Below are positions 49,701 through 61,700 of a DNA stretch of 64,000 nucleotides, one piece after another; within the stretch, counting starts at the first letter, position 1; each line of letters starts with the position of its first letter. The DNA is from Chrysoperla carnea. Its lineage: Eukaryota > Arthropoda > Insecta > Neuroptera > Chrysopidae. Where the stretch lies: contig NC_058337.1 in assembly GCF_905475395.1 (NCBI RefSeq), forward strand, positions 103,038,368 to 103,102,367, in the 5' to 3' direction. A program made the translations under genes and the position numbers. The notes under the pieces were generated by a model. That model ran no database searches. It was not told where the DNA came from and saw only the letters and a list, made by a program, of their open reading frames with translations.

Positions 49701-52700
49701 CATCAGTAAAATGGTTGTTATCGAAAGCATTTAATAACAAAATACCAGAAAATTTGCGTGAACCATTTTATAAAGATCATGAAGTAAGTAATAAATAATT
49801 TGCGCACAAATTTAAAGCTAAATAATGTATTAGTCTTCGTAGAATGTCTAAGTTACGACAAGACTACAAAACTAATCGAATTACAATAAATCCGAAAGTA
49901 TAAGATGCTGGAAAAGTAATTCAATATTTAACCAGTAGATGGCATTAATTCGCCTCTTCTCAATATACTTAAGATTTTATAATTTAATATCAATACATAA
50001 TTTTGATTTTATTTGTTTTAGAATCAAGAACATTTAAAACCACAAATAATTGGTGGTTTAGCGAATTGTGAATTATATTGTTTAGCATTAGGTAACATTT
50101 ATTCAGATCCAAATTACAATAATTTAAATCATACAACAATATTACAAACATTAGCACGTAAAGGTGTCTTCAACAATACCAAAAATATCGAAATCACTGA
50201 AACAATATTAATTCAAACGAATCCATTACGTATACAAGCACACATAACTGTTATCGAATCCATTATGATATTATATATGAAAGAAGTAGCATCCTATGAT
50301 CAAATTTATAATTCAATTGAACGTATTGGACAATTATCACGAATTCAATCGACATCAGCGCTACATGAAGCCGATCAAGCGTTGTTGATATGGTTAAATT
50401 GTATATGTGCTGCGTTACAACAACGGATCTTATTAACGCATGATGATGATTCGAGTGATCAACAGAGCTCGGTAAGTAAATTAAAAGAGGTAGCAAAAAA
50501 AAATAACTTTTGGGAAAAATATGCATTCTTAAATTCTTATTGGTACACAAGTGCAAAAAATAAAAAGGATCAATGGAGTACACATAAACTGTTGTTGCAC
50601 ATTTGAAAAGCGATTAATTATTTCCCACCACTTTGTTGGAGGCTCCAAAAATATTCTTCGTATGAGAAATCAAAAAAATTGTAGTTATATGTAATCTCTG
50701 TAACAAAAGTATATATCTTTTTGTAGCATGATCTTAAAAATTACACCGAACTAATGTTCGCAGGAATTTTTCCTATTTTGCGGCAAAATGGTGATGAAAT
50801 TTCCTATTGTACGATTTACGAAGTGTAAATAAATCGTTATTTTAAACGATTTGACCGAAAAAAATTTCATTTAACGCTTTTCTGTTGTTATATTTTGCTT
50901 TCGATTCAAAGAAATTTATTATACCATGGTATTCTCATAAGAACGCATATTTTATCCAAAGAGTTTCTTTTTGTTGTTTTTTTTTTACAAGAAAAAGTCA
51001 ATTTTCATGTTTTATTTATTGTTTTAATAGGAAAATGGTAAAAATAAGATTCCTAAAATACCATCAAACATACAAGATTTAAAAGAATTATCAAATGGTA
51101 TTGTGTTAGCTTCGTTAATATCGTATTATTGTCCGGATGAAGTATCAATACATCAAATTAAATACAATACACAATCTATATCGGAATCCTTATCAAATTT
51201 AATATTAGTTTACCAATTTTGTTCTAAACATTTACCACCATGTTCTGTATTTCATATGTTACCTGAAGATATTGCTTATTTAAAAAGGTAAGTTGACTTT
51301 TTTTAAAGAATACGAGTATGCAAAATATTAGGAACGAAAAATTTATTTTATTATATACTGAACAGGGAGGGAATACGATTGAGTTCCTAATTTTAAAGTA
51401 CTTCTATTTAATTCATCATAGAAATACCATTCCATCTCAATAAGGAGCATTCGCCAAATGAATTGGAATTATTACCGCTGCCATACTATCCGAACCTTTA
51501 ATAATAATTCCTTCTTATTTGAAATTCTACTACGTTCATATTTAATGAAGAAAATTAAGCTAGATTTTGGTCCTGATAATTTGCATACTTGACAATTGTG
51601 TTGTTGTATTGATTAAAAAAACAGGATGTCACTAAGATTGAATTAAAAAATTTCATTTCTTATTTTACATATAAAATTAAGATTTTTCTTACAAACCAAG
51701 GGTAGGGATCTGAAGATTAAATGTTTCTTAATTTAATTTTTTCAAGCGAGTATTTCGGTTATCTATAAATATAGTTTCATTGACGATGGGAACATACATT
51801 GCTCTAGCAAAAATTGAATCGGAGTATAATTCTAACGTATTTGAATCGGGCACAATAACTCAGGATCGGAAACTATCCTACCCTTGAACGATTGAAGCCT
51901 CGAATGATGTAATTGAAAGATGTCACTACTGTATCGCTTCTTGAATTTGACCGCCGAACGAATTGTCACTGTAGTTTAACTCGGGAGTTAAACAGGAAGA
52001 GTTAAGAAAAAATTCTACTCGTTCTTAACTTATTAATTTTCTAAAAATTATTATATATAACTTTTTAGAAAAAAATTTTGAATAATGAAGTGTAAAAAAA
52101 AAAAAATAAATAAACAAATAAAAAGAATAAGCTTGCATCGTAAAAATAACGGAACAGCATAATATAATTTACCAGAATTTTATAGAAAAAAATACTATAA
52201 AATGTACTTATTTTTACAATAAATTTTCCAGTGAAAAATGCTGAATAATTTTTTTCTTGTCATGATGAATCTTCTTCATTTGAAGATCAGATCCTTGTGA
52301 GGAGTAATACAATGAAATCAACTAACCTACAACTCTCTAAGGATCCGCTTGTCTACTGATTTACTCTGGTATAATTCTGTTGGCAATCTATACTGGACGA
52401 GACCGACTCACAGTATGATTTCAGGTAGACAGTCAGTAAGTTGAGACATATTCATGTAGGAGTAATAACTAATAGTTCCTACAAAGGATTCAATCCTCAA
52501 ACGATTTAATCGGTCAAGAGTACGAACATTCTTACTCTCCTATATTAAGTTCCTATGTATATCAATACCTATTTAGATCATGAGTTATCCAAGAGTTAAA
52601 CTAACTTGAAGATTACAAACTTATGATTTCCTACACTGATTTCCTGCGAATTTACTTGCTTCTATTCATTTTTCAATGGGTTAATGTATGTTTTGTAGAA

Positions 52701-55700
52701 AATCTCAGTTTTATTTGCAGAATATGTAACTAAATTTTTTATAATTCAATTCAAGGACACTCTGTATTCAAAGATTTAAGTAAATAATTTTAATAATGAA
52801 TTTATTGTTGATTTTTTAGTTGTATGAAATATAATTTACTAGTATTCCTTGCTGATTTATTCAATATATTAGAAATACATCCAATTCAATGTGTTCGATA
52901 TCCTGGAATGGATCGTTCATCTATTGGTAAATATATTATTTATCATAATTTTTATTTATTTTTTTAAATTATTGTAAATATAAAAATTTAAATAATGATC
53001 CTAATTGAATTTTAAAACTATCATCATTATCATGGAGAGATGTCTCCAGTTAAATTATAAAACTCAACCGGTAACTATTTCAAAGCTTTGGGCTTTCTCT
53101 CCAGTTTCAGTTAAATTTAGTAGTTACCTTTTTAATAGAAATTTTTCCCGAAAATAAATTCTATAGATACATCGTAACGATTTGAATATAAGGTACTTGG
53201 TTCCTTCCATGCACACTTTTATAATCTTGACGCTAATTTACAACTTGTACACGCTAATCAAAAAGCCTATTTAAGTCACAATTTGCGTAAATATTATTTC
53301 AGAAACAATCCATGTGTCATTTTGGATAGTTTTGTGTACTTTCAATTTATGACAAGATAATTTTTTTTAAATCGAATTCTATAATATTTCTAGAGGTTGT
53401 TTAAAATTACTGACATTAAAAAAAATCCATTTGGTTTTTTAGAAACATTACAGGTTTGTTTTTGAAATAAATGATTCAATTGCATTCCCTCACTTGAAAG
53501 CATTATTGCATCTCAAATCTATTAACCAAAAACGCAAACGGTATCTAAATTAAATTTTAAAATTCAATTTGAATCATACTTGGATTGTGATATTATAATA
53601 TCAATGTACTTATTTGGTAAAGGTGATTATAATTATATTATATAATAATGAATGACCACTAAATAATGGTGAATCTCTTTCATTCTCTTTATATTCTCTA
53701 TATTCTATATTTTTGCGCTTTTTAAAAATTTATTTTTTTTTAATATTGATAATTATTATTGGTGATGGGAAATAAAAAAAAAGTTAGGTTTAAGGTATAT
53801 TGCATTAGAAATAAATTGTATCAGTTTTTCAATTTAGGAATTTTTATATTTTAGTTGAGAGAAATACTCAAAAAAGTATTTACACAAACATATACATATT
53901 TATTTTTACCCACACATTCATATAAATGTTTCTATCCATACATAAACATTTCTTTTTATCTATACATTACCGACTAAAATTTTTGATAACTTGTTTAATT
54001 CACTGACAGATGGCGGGACTATAGTTCGCAATATACCTTAAAAAATCCAAACAAACCTTAAAATAAGTTGGTAGATTTATGTTATATAGATTTGCTCTGC
54101 ACTTTTACTGTAAGTGCAAATACATTTGAAAATTTTATTACGTCTTTTAGAATAACGTCCATGAGCACTGTATAGAGTTATTCTAAAAAAATATGCGAAA
54201 ATTACTGAAGGCCTTATTTTTTATTACCGATCCTGAAAATCAAAACAGTTTGTGAACAGAGATATTACGCTTTTTCAATTACGATAAACAGTGTTTATCA
54301 TGTTAGAGTGAGCCCTAATCTTATAAAAATAAGTCGCGAAAAATTTGCTCATATTGAAAAATTTCAAAGATCATTGATGATCCAAATGCAAATAATTTTG
54401 AGCTATGGACTTGGGACTGTATGTACACAGCTGTAAGTGAGTATTTTCAGGATCAGGATGGTAAAATCTATAAAATCGTAGTTTTTGATTAATTTGCGTG
54501 CTCGTATTTTATTTATTTAATGAAACAAATGGGATCACTTTTGTAATATTTATGTGTTCTATTTTATGTGTAATCATTTTTGTGTGAATGTCGCTTGCAC
54601 GAAGTTTTTTATCGAAGATTGGCGAATGTGAATTTGTCAAGCAGTGGTGACATCTGCGTATAGTTTAGAATGCCTTTGTGAACCGTTTTAACTATGGTCA
54701 CAATGGCATTTAAACTTTAGATTCCTTTAATTCTAAGGACCAGACGACACCACAAAATATTGCAATATGACAGGTTATTTATTCATTTAGCTTTCCTGTA
54801 ACCATTGTTGTAACAATCATGTTGACAGGAATTAACTCATTGTATCTTGTAATATGGTGTCAATTTATGTGACACAGCCTTAAAAATTTTAGAATATTTT
54901 TTAAGAATTCCTCTATCTAGTGCATTGCGTTACTATAGCAAAATAATGACGTTTTAAGAAATTTGACAAATTAATTCAATGACGAATAATCTATTTTTTT
55001 GATAAAAAATATGGACAAATTTTAATGAATGATTTAAAAATTTTCTCTTATTTTGGAAGTTTTCGATGACCCAAAAAGACGGAAACCATATCAGCCGGGA
55101 TGTATTTAGAAATTGGGGAGATAATTAAAAATATTTATTTAATATTTCTTGATGATTTTGTGTTTATTTCTTTAATTTATATTCAAAATAATGTACCTAG
55201 TGTTTTTTGTAAGTTTTTATTTTTGAATTAATTTAATGTTTTATTGAAATATAGAGAAATAAATCATAAATTAATTGAGATTATCATAAAAAAAGTTAGT
55301 AAAGAAAGATAATTCTTAAATAATAATATATTTAATAATAAATGGGGTTAATGTGTATTGGGGCTATGTAGCAACATCAGGACGGAATAGCCAAGGTGTT
55401 GCACATAAACGTAATCTACCACCAACAGTGGTTACACCGATTCCTGATCTGCGCAGCGGCCTCGACACACCACCCCCGTCGGGTGCTAATTTTACAGGTA
55501 ACCATACACATCAATTTATTTTTATTTAAAATAGAGAAAGAAAAGTGTATTATTTTTATTTTATTTTATTTATTTTTAATAGCTTTTAATTTTATTTTTT
55601 ATTTTCTTTAATAACTGTACTTCATTAATTCAATTATTTACTTATTTATGCATGTGTGTAAAAACAAAAATACTAAGGAATAATAGGATAAATATAAATT

Positions 55701-58700
55701 GGGATGCATGTGATTAAAAAACAGTTTTAAATTTATTTTATTTATATTTAGTTTGCTAATATGTAGCTTGTTTTTTGAAATTAGTTTTCAATTTAGGCTA
55801 CGTTCAAATGGTGAGCAGTAGACGATCGGCTTTAGTTTATGTAGTGACTAGTGACATCGGTCATGGTCTTGTATCCTAGGCTCTTTATGCTCATTTGAAA
55901 ATTTCCTTATGCTCACTAGAAAGAATTATGGTGTAGGCTATAGAACTTTGAACCAATACCCAAAAAAATTATACAGTAGTAGGACTAGCTTTAGTTTTCT
56001 TTTTGGGTGTAGCTTTCCACCAAATATTCAAAATTTGAATATTTTTTCACTAAGAATAGAACGTGAAATTTAGCAAACTTTGTGAAGTTCTACAGTTTTT
56101 GTCCCATTTATGGCAGGTTAAAATTTTGACCCATATAAGAAGAAATCCACCAAATAACCAAGGTTTTTGCCTAAAATTCATATATTTTAACTTTTCTTCA
56201 GAAAAGATAGCTTATTTGTTTTAAATTTAGATTCTGGATCAATTACGTGTTTTTTTTGAATATTTGAAATACAAAATTAGATTTATTGATTAAACTAGAA
56301 AGCAATTTTGACAGAAAAATGGAAGCTTACTGTCGCTTAAAGAATGCGTTTGCTGATGAAAGCAATTACAAACTTTTCAAAGCAAAATAGTGACCGCTGA
56401 ATTTATTGGAAAATTATCGGTTAATTATTATAAGCGGTCGCCATTTGGCTTTCAATTTTCGTAAGTGTTTTTTCGGCTAAAATGTGCTTAGCGTTTTTAG
56501 TTGCAATCAGCGGTTAAATTGCGTTTCTTCAAACTCTAACAGGATATCTAGTTAGGTTTGGGAAGTGTGCTTACATATTTGAAGACAATTAACCTAATGA
56601 ATTCTAGGTATTTGAAATAAAATTTCAAATAATAAGTTTCTTTTATGTTTCAATCGAGTATGATTAAGAAGTAACATAAATTATCCGTGTCTAATGCTCG
56701 TCATCTGAACATGGCGTTAATATTTAATAACAATAATAATAATAATAAATACATTTTGCAATAGTGCCAAGAAGTACGTCAACGTTTGGTGGTGGAACGA
56801 GTTCAACGTTATTAAAAAAGCCAGTAATATATCAATCAACGTCAGAATTTAGTGAAGATAGTTTATTTAGACGCGGTGATTCGGATGATAGTTTTATTGT
56901 ACATCGAAATCGTACAATTCCAACCTTAAGCTCAGTCATATCATCAACAACATCAACACTAACATGTGATGAGCCACTGATAGCAGCGCGATTACGTCCA
57001 TCCAAAGAAAAACAAAATACAGACACAAAATCTGATGAACGAGGGGATGGTAGCGGTCGAATGGTAGCAGCTGGTAAACCAAGTAATTGGGAAGATACAC
57101 GTAAAATAAGTTATGCAGGACGGCGATCACGACGTAATTCATTCTCAGATGATTCACAATTAACAATAGAAAATTTTGGTGGATCACAAGATCATATTCA
57201 TTTAATTGGACGACATCCTGATAAAGAATTAATTAATGCTAAATTAAATGATTATATACACAATACGGAGTTCGTACCAGCTGTGCCGATTCGGAGTTCG
57301 TTACAAGATGCTCGAGGTTCGATACAGCTTGGTTACAATGATGGTACAGAAGATGTTGTTGATGAGAAACAAGATCGTATGAAGAAATCATCAAATGAAA
57401 ATTTACATCATCAACATTATCAGAATAATAATGTTAGAAAATTATCGAATAAAGAAAATGAGCTGGTAAATAATAATAATGACAGTGATGAATCGAAATT
57501 ATCAAGCTTTGCAAATTTATCAAAACATATGCCGGTGGATGCAAGCGACAGTGGTTCACCAGCAGGTCGTGCTAATAATATACATATTGTTTATATGCAA
57601 CATGACAAAGATGATGATGTGCCATCCAATAATTCTAGTCTATATAATAAATCTCATTCTAATAGTAAGTATTCTTGTTTTTTATTTTTTATTTTTAGTA
57701 GGGCTTGAGATTAGAGAATCTCTAGGGCTTAGGTAATATCGTGATCTCTTTTGTAACGACTCTTCAAAAGTTAAGAAGGTCTGGGTATATTTGTCCTCCG
57801 CCCGTCAATTTTATTTTTGTTGTTTAAAATTAGAACTGGAAAAATAAAGCGTGTAAGAAAATGGATTAATTTTTCTATAAATTTACTGATTCAATACATC
57901 TGGGTAAAATTAAATTCAGTGAAATGTGGAATTTATCTTCGTTTAGCGACTTTTACCTATCTATCAAAATAAATTCAACACACACGCCTCATCACCAAGT
58001 GAAATTGAAACTTCGAATCAACGTTTTACATAATATGCTCTAACAGTAAAATGAGTCTTTAAATGAGATTAGACATAAGATGCGAATTTTCAAACTTACT
58101 CCATTTGTAGTTATACTACAAACTGCGTCAAGTTATTAATATATGTTATATTTAAAACTTTAATATTGAATTTTCTCAGAACCAAAAGCGACTTACGTAT
58201 AGAAATGAAAAAAGTTTTAAATACCATGCATTCAATTTAAAATGGAATCGTGGTTTAACTTGAGCAGCTTGCTTACAATATACGTAGAAATAAAAAAAAA
58301 GTTTTAACACCATGCATTCAATTTAATGAATTCGTGGTCTAACTTCTGCTCTCGCTAGCAGTTTCCTCTTCATGTTTCTACCCAAAACTACAATTCTTCT
58401 CTATTTTCTACTATTAAGTAATTGCCGTGCTCGATCGAAAAAATTTTAAACCCTGTTGCCAGATTAGTTTTTTCACACAATTTATAGGGTTCGCAGATAT
58501 CTCATTTTCCTTTCATTGATTTTCTTCCCGACTTGGCGTGACTTTTTTAAAGCATAGTAGGTTCTATTTACTTTAGTGGTTCTCTCCCTAATTTCTATAT
58601 TCTCGTCATTATTGTTCGTGATAATTGTGCAGATATTTAAAAGTTCGAGATATCTCTTTATTGTGATAATTGGTAAGATTCCGGCGTTTTTCTTGGAAAT

Positions 58701-61700
58701 AGCGTGTAAATTTGAAGACAAAAAGTAATCAATCTGCCAATCGATAATCGAAGATGCCTAAAATTATTTGTTAGCAAATGGTATTCATCCTCAAACTTGC
58801 CCGCTTATTTCCCTGAATATTTAGCCTTATTATATTTCTGATTTGTAGCACCGCTATCGCTTTGTCTTTTTTAATGCTTAATCCAACGTCTTCTACGTTA
58901 TTCGCATAACTTAGCCACCGCTAAAATGTTATCCACAGACCGAATAAGCATGAATTGTTTGGCCTTTGTTGCGTGTTCTTAATGATGTACTCTAACATTA
59001 GGTTTACAAAAGTTAGTCCACTTTTTTTTTTTTTAAATATTCCCAAGAAGATTTTTTTAAAGTATCAAATTTTATTTAAACGAATGAAAGAGATACACTA
59101 TATTTTATCAGTAATTTATCGTTGAATTGAATTTTTCATCGTATAGAATATCCGATGAAATAATGCTCCCATTTTAATAGGCGAGTTCCCACCAGGGTAA
59201 ATATATGCTAACCCTTTGTAAAGTCGTGACGATAGTCCTGATCGAGATTTATTTTTTAAAAGACCTTGCTGGAAATGCAAAAAAGTGTAAAGTTGGAAAC
59301 ATTTGATTAAAAATATTATACTAAAACTTGCGATGGGATCTGACAAAAGAAGGAGTGCCTAATGGCCTTTAATGATTTAATGCAAGTGACAATTAACGCA
59401 AAGCTGCCACAAATAAGACCATTGAACCTCTTTTGTCCCTTTTAAATTAGTTATATATTTTGTGCTAAAATGTTTTGTCACTTGTACTAAATTTCTAATC
59501 CTCATCCTTGCCCAAAATCCTGTAACAAACTTCGTTTTCAGAACAAAACTTTTCATCTAAATCAAGCTAGCACTTTTTAGAATTTTATTACCAACAAGAA
59601 AAAACTTTCATTTGTTGCTTCGTTATGGTGAATCAAGAACATTTTTATTTGGGAAAATTCTGAAAAATTAGATATTCCTATATAAAGAGCCTCTCTTTCT
59701 CTAGAACTGCAAATACTGTTATGTTTAAACGACTTTTAAGCCCTTTCCAAACATGCCCTTATTAAAAATACCAAGTACATAGTCACGACTTTGCGACATA
59801 TTAGCATAAACCCTCTCTTTTCACCCAGAATATATATTAAATTATTTACTCCAGAAGTAAAATTGTTATTTTTTAATAGATACAACAAATGGTACATCAT
59901 CATCAACAACTACAAAAAGTACAGAAAAGAAAACCACAACATTTGCAACATTACCAAATACAACAACATGGCAACAACAAAGTGTTATACAAAGTAGCAG
60001 TGGTGGAAGTGGTGGAAACAATGATACAAGCGGTAATTCAACAAGCAATACTGGTACAGGTGGTAATGTTGTAATGGCATCACAATTAAATAATATTCGT
60101 ATGAAATTAGAAGAGAAACGAAGACATATTGAAAGTGAAAAACGTCGTATGGAATTAATTATGAGTAAACAACGACAAAAAGTTGGTAAAGCTGCATTTT
60201 TACAAGCAATTACAAAGGTAATCATTTTTTATTTTTTATTATTACTACACTTTATTATTATTACACTTTTTATTTTATTTTTTATTTTAACAATTAACAA
60301 ACTTTTACACAAAAATATATAAAACTAATCGCATGGGTGATTCAACATGATATTGTTCATTTTTTATTGTATCTGTGTGTATTTATGTGTGTATGTATGT
60401 AATGGCGGATTTATTCGAGTTTATTTGAGACTAGAGAAATAAATTAGTCGTTAGTCTTGCGCCATACGTCAAACTGTTGAAATTTCTTAAAGGATCAATT
60501 TTAGCCTAGTCTGATAATTTTCCCTAACTTTTAAAACGTCGAAAACTTGTTGTGATCATTTATATAAATTCATAAATAAATAACTTGGTATCACTCTATA
60601 ATTATGGTACTCTATTAATCAAATTTTTATGTACACTTCCTCCTCAAACTTTTGTTGTATCCGAAAAAGATAAAATATTGAATAATCCGTATCCTATTTA
60701 AAAAAAATATGGATTCATAAGCCGGTTTGACGCAATACACTTAATGTCAATGTTTTCTTCCTGTTTTAAAAAAATTTTTAATAAACAAAGAAATCAAAGT
60801 TTTACTTTCGGCAACAATAAGAAATTTATATATTCATTATGTTTAATTTTCTGTGCAAATGATTCATACAAACCACGAATATTGAATAAAACAATAGTAT
60901 CTTTATTTTCGCTCGACTTTCGTGCCCGAATCATCCACCAAAATAGAACGATCAAATTCGTGAAAAATATTGGAAGCCACGTGGTGCTATCTATTTTAAG
61001 CTAGAATGGTGATTCTCAAGTTCAAAATTTCCCTCATTTTTGCAATCTTATCATCATCATTACAAGAAAGACTGTCAGAACAAGGATTGCTTCCGGCAGG
61101 ATTTTTAATTCTTCAATAAAACTAATTCACCTATAAGCCTTCTTTTAACATTATAAGCACCCAAAATTTAATGCTTAACTCTTAATCATTCAGGACAGTA
61201 ATTAAGGACATATTACAAATTCCGTTTTTAACGGCATGAATAACGGCTTTTGAAAAGATATCAAACCAAACCAAACAATTTTTTGAGTAACCCTTCATAG
61301 CTTCCTTTTACGTTCATCATATTTTTATAATAGTATGAAGTAGTTGCCGATTAGTTATTCGTCCAGAATGAATGTGTAAAAACTTAACGGCTATCATACA
61401 TCAAAATCCATTTTACAGTTCCATAAATGTTGACTGTTTGCACTTGTATTTATTATAATTTTTTTATTTTTGTTTTTTTGTTTATGTAACTTACAAAATT
61501 ACAGGGAAAGAACAATATATTAACTCGAGGTGCTGGTGATAATAATTGTAGTGATAATAATATTGATAATGATGATGGGGTTCAGGTTGTAAATGTAAAT
61601 GATAACAACACACATGTTGACATTGACATGACAACACCTCAGCGACCATTCACGCTGAAGGTATTCATTAGTAAATAATAATATTTTTTTTTTTTATTAA

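Larger units (their letters stand above)
57665..59879 (+). other. Patronin intron 7
   Basis: A 2.2-kb intron that holds the 83-bp tandem repeat and the RT remnant listed above; otherwise unremarkable. Confidence 0.6.

Noticed and set aside
56764-56766. GTG as a start of a separate 314-codon protein
   Set aside because: It is created by the splice acceptor AG plus TG. The frame continues Patronin exon 6, so this is an internal exon.
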